A DNA stretch of 64,000 bases from Fodinibacter sp963707895 (GTDB taxonomy: Bacteria > Actinomycetota > Actinomycetes > Actinomycetales > Dermatophilaceae): positions 620,001 to 684,000 of the forward strand of contig CAVPRS010000010.1 of the NCBI GenBank assembly GCA_963707895.1, given 5' to 3'. Positions 1 to 7,597 of this stretch are shown piece after piece. The first letter of the stretch is position 1. Each line of letters starts with the position of its first letter. Both the position numbers and the translations under genes were made by a program. Below the pieces are notes generated by a model. It had not been told where the DNA came from. It ran no database searches and saw nothing but the letters and a program-made list of their open reading frames with translations.

Positions 1-63
1 ACGCGTCGCACTCTTCAACACCCACGGGGGCCGTTTGCATCCCGCCCGGAGGCTGCCGTTCGG

Positions 64-459
64 TCAGCCCTTGACGGCGAGGACCGCGCACGGGGCGTCG
101 AGCAGGATGCGCTGGGCGTTGGACCCCAGGATCAGCTTGCCCACGGGGGTCCGGCGGCGAAGGCCGATGACGATCAGGTCGGCGTCGGTCTCGTTGGCGA
201 CCGAGATGAGGTCCTCGGCCGGCTCGTTGCCGCGCACCAGCTGGCGCACCTCGAGCTCGAGGCCGTCGCCGCTCAGCTCGTCCTGGACCCGCTGGAGCTC
301 GGCCTCGGCCACCTTCGAGGACTCGTCGTCGAACTCGCGACCGCCGCGGTTGGAGTTGATGACGACGAGCTTCGAACGGCGCGTCCTCGCTTCCTCCACC
401 GAACGGGCAAGGGCGGCGCGCCCCTCCTTGGTGGGAACGAACCCGACGACGATGGTCAC
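64..459 (-). CDS. Universal stress protein (UspA family)
   Basis: 131 residues, a single USP domain and close to the usual length. The N-terminus MTIVVGFVPTKEG is the first beta strand and loop. Near the C-terminus, GLRRRTPVGKLILGSNAQRI matches the G-x2-G-x9-G-(S/T) ATP-binding signature of UspA proteins, so it probably binds ATP. It is cytosolic and expected to act in stress or dormancy physiology. The start is GTG at 459, chosen because AGGAGGAG lies a few bases upstream on the minus strand. It is separated by 57 bases from metX, which runs in the same direction, so read-through is possible but no shared role is evident. Confidence 0.93.
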   Translation of the reverse strand: MTIVVGFVPTKEGRAALARSVEEARTRRSKLVVINSNRGGREFDDESSKVAEAELQRVQDELSGDGLELEVRQLVRGNEPAEDLISVANETDADLIVIGLRRRTPVGKLILGSNAQRILLDAPCAVLAVKG

Positions 460-516
460 GGTCTCCTCCTGGGGACGAACGGTCGATGGCAGTCGCCACG
501 ACGTTACCGCAGGACG

Positions 517-1653
517 TCAGGCCGCAGGTTCGCTCAGCGCACGGGCGATGACGGCGCCGACCTGCGCGGTCTCGACCAGGAAGCCGTCGTGCCCGTGGCG
601 CGACTCGATGACCGAGAGCACGCTCCCGTCGCGGGCCGCGGCGATCTCCTCGGACAGCCGCAGCGGGTACAACCGGTCGGTCGTCACGCCGGCGACGTGC
701 AGCTCGCCTCGGTAGGGCGCCAGAGCGGCGGCGAGGCCCCCACGGCCGCGGCCGACGTCATGGCTGTTCATGGCCTCGGTGAGCACGACGTAGCTGTTCG
801 GGTCGAAGCGACGGGCCAGCTTGGCCGCGTGGTGGTCGAGGTAGCTCTCGACGTCGTAGCGACCGCCGCCGCCGAGCGGGTCCTCGCCGTCGCGCGGCCG
901 ACGGCCGAACCGGTGGTCGAGCTCGGCCTCGTGCCGGTAGGTGGTGTGGGCGATCCGGCGCGCGATACCCATGCCCGTCACCGGCCAGTCCGCGTGGCCG
1001 TAGTAGTCGCCGCCGCGGTAGGCCGGGTCGGACCGGATGGCGAGCAGCTGCGGCTGGCACCAGGCCACCTGGTCAGCGGTGGCGTAGGGGGTGGAGGCGA
1101 GCACCAGGGCCCGCTCGACCCGATCGGGCCGGCCGGCCACCCACTCGAGCACCCGCATCCCGCCCATCGAGCCACCCAGCACCCCGTGCCACCGCTCGAT
1201 GCCGAGCGAGTCGGCGAGCGCCACCTCGGCCGCCACCTGGTCGCGGATGGTGATGAACGGGAACCGCCCACCCCAGGGCCGCCCGGTCGGGTCGGGTGAG
1301 GCCGGCCCGGTCGTGCCCTGGCAGCCACCGAGGACGTTGCTCGCGACGACGAACAGGTGGTCGGTGTCGAGCGGGGCGCCCGGGCCGATCAGACCCGGCC
1401 ACCAGCCCGGTGACGCGTGCCCCGGCTCGGCGTCGCCGACGACGTGCGAGTCGCCGGTGAGGGCGTGCTCGACGAGCACGGCGTTGTCGCCCGAGGGCGA
1501 CAGCGTCCCCCACGTCTCGTAGGCCACGGTCACGTCGGGCAGGACCCCACCTCGCTCGAGGGCGAGGTCACCGATGGCCACGAACCTGCGGTCGCCCACG
1601 GGGTCACCGGGACGCCAGACCGCGGCGGTCGACCTCGTCGGGGTGGCCGTCAT
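517..1653 (-). CDS. metX: Homoserine O-acetyltransferase
   Basis: Acetylates (or succinylates; specificity cannot be read safely here) homoserine to activate it for direct sulfhydrylation in methionine synthesis. 378 residues with the alpha/beta-hydrolase fold: VAYETWGTLS near the N-terminus, the nucleophile elbow LGGSMGGMRVLEW with the catalytic Ser, and the Asp and His in DRLYPLRLSEE and SRHGHDGFLVE. I start it at ATG 1653, not at the longer open frame to 2172, because GAGGAG lies 8 bases upstream, homology begins there, and the extension would run through the riboswitch. Transcription probably attenuates through the SAM-IV leader just upstream. Its partner metY lies 14 kb away under a related riboswitch. 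Confidence 0.96.
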   Translation of the reverse strand: MTATPTRSTAAVWRPGDPVGDRRFVAIGDLALERGGVLPDVTVAYETWGTLSPSGDNAVLVEHALTGDSHVVGDAEPGHASPGWWPGLIGPGAPLDTDHLFVVASNVLGGCQGTTGPASPDPTGRPWGGRFPFITIRDQVAAEVALADSLGIERWHGVLGGSMGGMRVLEWVAGRPDRVERALVLASTPYATADQVAWCQPQLLAIRSDPAYRGGDYYGHADWPVTGMGIARRIAHTTYRHEAELDHRFGRRPRDGEDPLGGGGRYDVESYLDHHAAKLARRFDPNSYVVLTEAMNSHDVGRGRGGLAAALAPYRGELHVAGVTTDRLYPLRLSEEIAAARDGSVLSVIESRHGHDGFLVETAQVGAVIARALSEPAA

Positions 1654-1672
1654 GACAGGTGCTCCTCGAGAA

Positions 1673-1780
1673 CTCGCGCTTGCCGCACCGTGTGGTGGGG
1701 CCAGGTCATCACCCGGGGCACCCCACCGCGAGGAGGGTTGCCGCCCAGCAAACCGGGGTTTGGCACTGGGACTCATGACC
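1673..1780 (-). ncRNA. SAM-IV riboswitch upstream of metX
   Basis: Read on the minus strand, the element opens with GGTCATGAGT (1780-1771) and its outer helix closes with TGATGACC (about 1703-1710). Inside are the conserved blocks CCCCGG, CTGGGCGGCAACCCTCC and GGTGGGGTGCCCCGGGTGA, which I recognise as the actinobacterial SAM-IV aptamer. Downstream GC-rich sequence can form the extra 3' helix. About 20 bases then lead to the metX start, so the switch probably controls access to the metX ribosome site. A possible -10 (TACGAT, 1793-1788) precedes the aptamer. A near copy lies upstream of metY. The rest of the 1654-1930 gap holds nothing I can name. Confidence 0.9.
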
Positions 1781-1930
1781 GGCATCCATCGTACCCGCGC
1801 ACGTCGGGGCGACGAGAGGCGTTCCGCGGGCCGGGCAGGCGGCGAACGCGACCTGGGGCCGGGTGGCGGCCACCACCGGGCTGGCCTCGCCTCGGCGCGG
1901 GGGCGCGGGCGGGGGCGGACCCGTGGTGGC

Positions 1931-3047
1931 TCATCCTGCCTGCCCCAGGGCTTCGGGCGGCTGGCCCTCGGCCTCGAGGGGCGGCAGGCGCAGCCCGGTG
2001 TCGACGAGGTGCCGGAGCAGCCCGGCCAGCCGGTAGCCGGGATCGAGGCGCACGGCACGGTCGACAGCGGCCCTCGCGATGGCACCGTCGCCACCCACCC
2101 AGGCCACGTGGGCGGCCACCGTGCAGACAGCGGCCGCCTCGGCCGCGCACTCGTCAGGGACCGACCGTGCAAGAGCGAGCAACCGGTGCAGCAGCTCGTC
2201 GCGCTCGGCGGCCAGGGCGTCGAGGTCGGCCTCTCGCACCGGCGCCGGCGACGGACCCGCAGGTGCGAGGCCCATGCCGCCCCAGACCGGCAGCGACGAG
2301 CGGAGCTGCGCCAGGACCCGTGGGTCGATGGAGTCGCTGGGGAGCACGCTGGGCACCAGCCACGCGATGAGACCGTCGCGCCAGGGGATGTCCGCCAGCC
2401 CGAGGGCCACGTCGGCGACCACCCGGCTGTCGAGTGGTCTGCGGCCCCGCTCCCCCGCCGCGAGCACGGCGCGCCAGGCGGCCGCCGAACGGCGGCGGCG
2501 ACGCGGCATCCGGGCTCGTGCCTCGACGGCAGCGGCCACCCCCGCGCAGCGCCACGGCTCGGGCACGACGAGGTCCTCGACGGCGTCGCGGGACCGCAGC
2601 GGTGCCCGACCGAGCGCGACGAACTCGGCCACGCAGGGGACGTCGGCCGGGTGGGTGAGCTCGACGCCCTCGGGCGGGCAACAGGGCTCGGAGCACACCG
2701 GTGAGTAGCGCCGGCCGTCGCGGACCACCGCGACGTCGACCACGTCGATGCCGGTGAGCTCGAGCCGCTCGACGAGTGCCAGCGCCAGCGGGTGGCTGGC
2801 GTCGGGGACGTCCTCGAACCCCACGACGATCACGGACGTGGCGCCGTCGCGCAGCAGCGGCCCGATGAGGGTCGAGACGACCTGGCCCTCGTGCCCGGCC
2901 GGGGGGATGTCGCAGCGCGCGACGAGGCCGACCCGTCGGCCGCGCAGGGAGACCGCCACCACGCTGTCACGGGGGTGGTAGCCGAGCTGGTAGGGCAGGC
3001 GCGGCCACGACGTCGTCGGGCCCGCGGAGGGTGATGTCTGCTGTCAT
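1931..3047 (-). pseudogene. DUF4192 family protein, frameshifted near N-terminus
   Basis: Conserved actinobacterial protein of unknown function. The open frame 1931-2962 gives most of DUF4192: VVAVSLRGRRVGLVARCD, VIVVGFEDVPD, HPLALALVERLELTGIDVVDV and RYSPVCSEPCCPPEG. The family normally begins with a block like LPYQLGYHPRDSVV, and exactly this block is encoded just upstream in the other frame, reached from ATG 3047 through MTADITLRGPDDVV. One extra C near 2998-3003 separates the two parts. A one-base sequencing error would restore a single protein of about 371 residues; true inactivation is possible. It lies upstream of metX on the same strand but the riboswitch leader separates them. Confidence 0.85.
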
Positions 3048-3196
3048 GCCGCAACGCTGGCTGCGGCCCGGTGAGTGCACCAGACCGGGTTCCGACGCTG
3101 TGGACACCGCCCCGGCCGGATGGCACCTGTGGACGACGGTTCGTGCTCAGCCGACCCGCAACCGGGGCGCCGACGGCCCGGGCGCGGGAGCAGACG

Positions 3197-3715
3197 TCAG
3201 CGGACGACGTCCCCCGGCACGGTCTGCGACCCGGCCGGCGACGACCCATCACTCACGGGAGAAGTGGGCGCGGCGCCGCTCGAAGAAGCGGAGGACCCGG
3301 AGGACCTGGTGGAACCAGCCGGACCGGACCCGCTCGGGCTCGCCGCACCGGACGCACCACCGGCACCCGAGGGGTTGGGCGGCATCCCGGCCTGCTCCCA
3401 GGCGAGGAACGCCTCGGTCTCCTCGACCAGGCGGGTCGCGAGCCAGCTGAGGACGAGCGCGTCGTCGGCGAGGCCCAGCACCGGGGCCACGGCCTCCGGG
3501 ATCAGGTCGATCGGGGAGACGATGTAGCCAGCAGCGGCCAGCATCAGCAGCAGGCGGGCCTTCGACACACCGGTGTACTGGCCGCTGAACGTGGCCCGGA
3601 CCATGCGCGGGACGGAGCCCGCACGCTCACCGATCGACGGACCACCCGGGCGCGCCGCGAGCCGGACCGCACGAGCGACGGCGAGCACCGAGGCGAGACG
3701 GGCGTTCCTTGACAT
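3197..3715 (-). CDS. DUF1232 (YkvA-like) membrane protein
   Basis: 172 residues. The DUF1232 core is GYIVSPIDLIPEAVAPVLGL followed by DDALVLSWLATRLV, which contains the family's SPIDLIPD-like motif and a hydrophobic helix. An N-terminal basic region precedes it, and the last 60 residues are a low-complexity Gly/Ser/Ala/Pro tail. Function is unknown; the family is small and membrane-associated. The start is ATG 3715 because AGGAGG sits 5-6 bases upstream; the longer frame to 3751 would place this Shine-Dalgarno inside the gene. The next gene upstream on the same strand (EcsC-like, ending 3761) is only 45 bases away, so the two may be co-transcribed. Confidence 0.88.
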   Translation of the reverse strand: MSRNARLASVLAVARAVRLAARPGGPSIGERAGSVPRMVRATFSGQYTGVSKARLLLMLAAAGYIVSPIDLIPEAVAPVLGLADDALVLSWLATRLVEETEAFLAWEQAGMPPNPSGAGGASGAASPSGSGPAGSTRSSGSSASSSGAAPTSPVSDGSSPAGSQTVPGDVVR

Positions 3716-3760
3716 GTGCTCCTCCTGGACCGACCTCGGGGCATCGAGCACCCCAGTTCC

Positions 3761-4579
3761 TCAACGAAGACGAGTGGCGCCCGATTCCGGTTCCCTCATG
3801 CGGGGCCGACCGGCTGGGCGGCCTGGCACCGCCGGCACCGCCGGAGCCGCCGTGACTGCCGGGCGGGCTGGCGGGAACTCCCGCTTCGCGCTGACGGCCA
3901 CCTTGTGCTGCATCCAGCTGTCGAGCCCGGCACCGATGACGCCACCGACGATCGGCACGATCTTGCCCAGGCGCACCAGGCCGTTCTTGCCGACCGTGGC
4001 GAGCAGCCGGAAACCGACGCCCTTCTGCACGACCATCATGGCGGGGCCGGGCAGCCGCTGCGCGGCGAGGTTCGACAGGGTGCCTCCGGGCGAGGCCATC
4101 CCCGCCTTCTTGAGCAGGTCGTCGGCGTCGGCACCGACCAGGGTGAGCAGCACGGCCGTGCGGATCTCCTCCTGGCGCAGGTCGTAGCCGCGCACCCTGG
4201 CGACCGCGGCCACCATCCGGGTGGCGATCAGGTAGAACCCGAGCACGTTGGCCGGTAGCGCGAGAGGCAGGGTGAAGAACCCGCCCGCGCTCGTCACGAA
4301 GCCGGATGCCGCGCCGAGCCTGATGTGCTGGCGCACGATGGCGTCGACGGCAGCCTCGGGGTCGGGGTGGGAGGCGAGGGCGTGGTCGGCGACCTTGGTG
4401 GCCGAGTGGAACGGGCCCTTGCCGTCGATGCCGAGGTCGAGGATGTTCTGGATCAGCCGGGTCGCCTGGTTGCCGAGCACCCCCTCGTCCTGGTTGCCGG
4501 ACTCGGCCTGCTCCAGTGCGCCTCGGGTGTCCTTGAGGGCCCGCCCCGTGCGGCCCTTCCCGATGCCGGGAAACTCCAC
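3761..4579 (-). CDS. EcsC family protein
   Basis: 272 residues of the EcsC family. Typical features are the helical N-terminus (GALEQAESGNQDEGVL), the glycine/hydrophobic central segment TSAGGFFTLPLALPANVLGF followed by YLIATRMVAAVARVRGYDL, and the C-terminal KIVPIVGGVIGAGLDS. The central segment is hydrophobic enough to associate with a membrane. Family function is poorly defined; B. subtilis EcsC is encoded with an ABC transporter, but no such transporter is present here. GTG start at 4579 is preceded by GAGGAGG. Likely co-transcribed with the DUF1232 gene downstream. Confidence 0.88.
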   Translation of the reverse strand: MEFPGIGKGRTGRALKDTRGALEQAESGNQDEGVLGNQATRLIQNILDLGIDGKGPFHSATKVADHALASHPDPEAAVDAIVRQHIRLGAASGFVTSAGGFFTLPLALPANVLGFYLIATRMVAAVARVRGYDLRQEEIRTAVLLTLVGADADDLLKKAGMASPGGTLSNLAAQRLPGPAMMVVQKGVGFRLLATVGKNGLVRLGKIVPIVGGVIGAGLDSWMQHKVAVSAKREFPPARPAVTAAPAVPAVPGRPAGRPRMREPESGATRLR

Positions 4580-4731
4580 GTCGTCCTCCTCGGACCGTTC
4601 GCCGGCGGCCCGTGCGGCCCCCGGTGTCGTCTCGTCATCCTGCCATGTCAGCGGGCTCGTTCGACCGGGCGTGACCCGGCGATGACGGCCGCTTCCGGGC
4701 GCTGACGGACCGCGCGCCTACGCTGCTCGGC

Positions 4732-6432
4732 ATGATCCCCGGAGAGGTCGCGGTCCTCGCCGTGACGCCTCCGGGCCGCGGCGAGGCATGGGCTGCGCTC
4801 CTGCACGATGACCGGTGCCGAACCGGTCCCCTCGTCGAGCTCGTCGAGGCGGCTCGGCTGCTCGAGGCCGACCGGTCTCCTCGCTGGGTCTGGTGGTCGG
4901 CGGAGGCGGGAGCGGCGCCTCTCGTCGAGGCCGGGATCCCGGTCACCCGGGCCTGGGACGTCGCCGAGGCCCACCGGCTCCTCAACGGTGGGTGGAGCGC
5001 GACCGCCGGCCAGTGCTGGGCGGCGGCCCACGGCATCCCGCTGGACGGCGTGCCGGCGCCACCCACCGGCGACCTGTTCGAGTTCGCGTCCGACGCCCCG
5101 GCCACGGCGGCCGACGCGGTCGTCGACGCCGCGGGCTACCTGCGCGGTGACCACGACGAGTGGCTGGGCGACCCCGAGCACCTGGAGGCCTGGGCGGCGG
5201 CGGCACTCGAGACGGCCCACCTGCAGCACGACGCCGCCGCGGCGACCTCGGTGCGGCTGGTCGGCACGGTGCTCTCGGAGTCGGCGGCGGCGGTGCTCTG
5301 CCTCGAGCTGCGCCGCGACGGACTGCCCATCGACCGTGCCCGCATCGAGCAGCTGCTCGCCGACGCCGTGGGTCCGCGACCGACCTCGGATGCCGAGGAC
5401 CTCGCCATCCGCCAGGCCCGCGACGCGCTCGTGCTGGCCCAGGTGCCCGGCCGCGAGTCGACCGACCTGCGCAACCCCGCACAGGTGCTCGACATGCTGA
5501 ACGCCGTGGGGATCGACGCACCCAACACCCGCAAGTGGGTGCTGGAGCCCTACCGCACCGTGCACCCCGTCGTCGACGCACTGCTCGCCTGGCGGCGCGA
5601 CGAGCGGATCGCCACGACCTACGGCTACCGGTGGCTCGACGCGAACGTGGGGCCCGACGACCGGCTGCGGGGGCGGTGGACGGCCTGCGACGGGGCGGCG
5701 GGTCGGATGACGGCCGAGAACGGCCTGCACAACCTCCCGGCCGTGCTTCGTCCCGGCGTGGCGGCCCACGAGGGGTTCGTGTTCGTGCGCGCCGACCTCG
5801 GACAGATCGAGCCCCGGGTGCTGGCCGTGGTGTCGGGCGACACGGCGTTCGCGGCGGCCACCCGGGCCGACGACCTCTACGCGCCCGTGGCCCAGCGGCT
5901 CGGGGTGGAGCGTCCGGTCGCGAAGGTGGCGGTGCTGGCGGCGATGTACGGCCAGCGCAGCGGCGCTGCCGGGGAGGCGCTCAAGGGCCTCGAGCGGGCC
6001 TACCCCGTGGCGATGGACCTGCTCGAGCGGGCCGCGGCCTCGGGGCGTCGCGGCGAGCCGCTGCGCACGTACGGCGGTCGCGTCATCCCCACGGGGCGTT
6101 TCCTCGCGGGGAGCCCGGTGGGCGCCGACCCTGCCCTGGATGCCGCGCGAGGACGGTTCGCGCGCAACGCGATCATCCAGGGTGCGGCTGCCGAGCTGTT
6201 CAAGGCGTGGGCCGCGACGGTGCGCGCGACGACCCGCGACCTGGGGGCCCAGGTGGTGCTCTGCCTGCACGACGAGCTGCTCGTGCACGCACCCGCCGAG
6301 CACGCCGCGGAGGTGGCGGCACGCGTCGACCGGGCCCTCGATGACGCGGCCAGGCGGTGGGCGGGTGGCGCGCCGGTGCGGTTCGTCGCCGACACCTCCG
6401 TCATCGCCCGGTGGTCCGACGCGAAGGACTGA
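4732..6432 (+). CDS. Bifunctional 3'-5' exonuclease/DNA polymerase (family A-like)
   Basis: 566 residues, the length of the actinobacterial polymerase-I-like family. The C-terminal half carries family A polymerase motifs: motif A in VRADLGQIEPRVLAVVSGD, motif B-like KVAVLAAMYGQRSG and motif C LCLHDELLVHAP. The N-terminal 200 residues correspond to the exonuclease part but lack an obvious full DEDD set, so that activity is uncertain. Role is presumably DNA repair or gap filling. A TACGCT -10-like hexamer ends 7 bases before ATG 4732, suggesting a leaderless transcript. It is divergent from EcsC and converges on the PAC2 gene, with a long hairpin between. Confidence 0.92.
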   Translation: MIPGEVAVLAVTPPGRGEAWAALLHDDRCRTGPLVELVEAARLLEADRSPRWVWWSAEAGAAPLVEAGIPVTRAWDVAEAHRLLNGGWSATAGQCWAAAHGIPLDGVPAPPTGDLFEFASDAPATAADAVVDAAGYLRGDHDEWLGDPEHLEAWAAAALETAHLQHDAAAATSVRLVGTVLSESAAAVLCLELRRDGLPIDRARIEQLLADAVGPRPTSDAEDLAIRQARDALVLAQVPGRESTDLRNPAQVLDMLNAVGIDAPNTRKWVLEPYRTVHPVVDALLAWRRDERIATTYGYRWLDANVGPDDRLRGRWTACDGAAGRMTAENGLHNLPAVLRPGVAAHEGFVFVRADLGQIEPRVLAVVSGDTAFAAATRADDLYAPVAQRLGVERPVAKVAVLAAMYGQRSGAAGEALKGLERAYPVAMDLLERAAASGRRGEPLRTYGGRVIPTGRFLAGSPVGADPALDAARGRFARNAIIQGAAAELFKAWAATVRATTRDLGAQVVLCLHDELLVHAPAEHAAEVAARVDRALDDAARRWAGGAPVRFVADTSVIARWSDAKD

Positions 6433-6500
6433 GCCCCGTGGTGCTGCGGGTGGCCCGGCGTGCGGTGCGGCCGATCGAAGCGGTCCGCCCGCTTCACGCA

Positions 6501-6551
6501 GGAACCTTCACCGTCGCACCGGAATCGTTCCGGTGCGAAGGTGAAGGTTCC
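6501..6551. terminator. Long palindromic hairpin between convergent genes
   Basis: A near-perfect palindrome. Arms GGAACCTTCACC (6501-6512) and GGTGAAGGTTCC (6540-6551) pair, then a GT/AA internal mismatch, then CGCACCGGAA (6515-6524) pairs with TTCCGGTGCG (6528-6537) around a TCG loop. There are 22 paired positions in total. It sits between the convergent polymerase-like and PAC2 genes, so a bidirectional terminator is the natural reading. No U tract is present, as is common in actinobacteria. Confidence 0.75.
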
Positions 6552-6583
6552 GGGATCGGGCGGGAAAGCTGTGGCGGGTGGGG

Positions 6584-7501
6584 TCAGGCCTGCTCGTCGT
6601 CGTTGACGGCGCGCAGGAAGTTCTCGAAGTCCTCGCCCAGCTCGTCGGCCGAGGGGATCTGCGACGCCTCGGTGGCGAGCAGGCTCGGGCGCTGGCGGCC
6701 CTCGAGGTAGGTGTCGTACTGCTGCTCCAGCGCGGCCACCACGGCCCGCGCGTCGTCGTTGCCGTCGACCTCGGCGGCGATGGCCTGCTGGTTGGCGCGG
6801 GCCCGCATCACCAGGTCGTCGTTGGGCAGGTTGAGCCCGGTGACGTCGACGATGGCGTTGAGCGAGGCCAGGGCACCCTCGGCCCACTCGGAGCCGGCGA
6901 GGTAGTGCGGCACGTGGATGGCGAAGCCGACGGCGTCCTGGCCGGCCTCGCCGAGGCGCAGCTCGAGCAGGGCGCCGATCGACCCGGGCACCTGAACCCG
7001 TCCGAAGGGCGAGGCGGCGTCGCCGATGAGCGCGGTGTTGGTGGCGTGCGCCGTCATCCCGACCGGGCGGGAGTGCGGCACCCCCATGGGGATGCCGTGC
7101 GTGTGCACGACGAGGGTGATGCCGAGCGCCACGACCAGCTCACGGATGGCCTCGACGACGCGCTCCCACTGGTAGTCGGGCTCGGGGCCGGTGAGCAGGT
7201 AGTAGGTCTGTCCGTCGCGGTCGGTGAGCCGGTGCAGGAGCATCGCCGGGTCGTCGTACTCGACCCAGCGGTTGGTGTCGAAGACCATGGCCGGACGGCG
7301 GCCGCGGTAGTCGAGCAGCTGGTCGACGTCGAAGGACGCGACGACCTCGGGGTCACCGGTCTCGAGCAGGTGGCCGCCGAGGACGGCCTGGATCTGCCCG
7401 GCGTCGATGAACGCACCGAGTGCGACGACGAGGACACCCGGCCGGAGCAGGGTGAGGTCGGCGTCGGTCTCGAAGCGGTAGAGCGCGGAGGGGTTCTGCA
7501 C
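6584..7501 (-). CDS. PAC2 family protein
   Basis: 305 residues of the PAC2 (proteasome-assembly chaperone 2-like) family common in actinobacteria. Recognisable blocks are RPGVLVVALGAFIDAGQ, YRGRRPAMVFDTNRW, YYLLTGPEPDYQWERV and HTHGIPMGVPHSRPVGMTAH, with an acidic C-terminus SADELGEDFENFLRAVNDDE. In actinobacteria the role is not established; members are proposed to be ATP-grasp-like partners or assembly factors. Start is GTG 7501 with AAAGG upstream. It follows hrpA on the same strand after 96 bases. Confidence 0.9.
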   Translation of the reverse strand: MQNPSALYRFETDADLTLLRPGVLVVALGAFIDAGQIQAVLGGHLLETGDPEVVASFDVDQLLDYRGRRPAMVFDTNRWVEYDDPAMLLHRLTDRDGQTYYLLTGPEPDYQWERVVEAIRELVVALGITLVVHTHGIPMGVPHSRPVGMTAHATNTALIGDAASPFGRVQVPGSIGALLELRLGEAGQDAVGFAIHVPHYLAGSEWAEGALASLNAIVDVTGLNLPNDDLVMRARANQQAIAAEVDGNDDARAVVAALEQQYDTYLEGRQRPSLLATEASQIPSADELGEDFENFLRAVNDDEQA

Positions 7502-7597
7502 GGCACAAGCCTTTCACGGGTGGAGCTCGTACCGCATGAACGTCCGACGTCCCCCGGGGGATTCCCGAGCCGGAACCCGGTTCGCCGCCGCGCGGCG

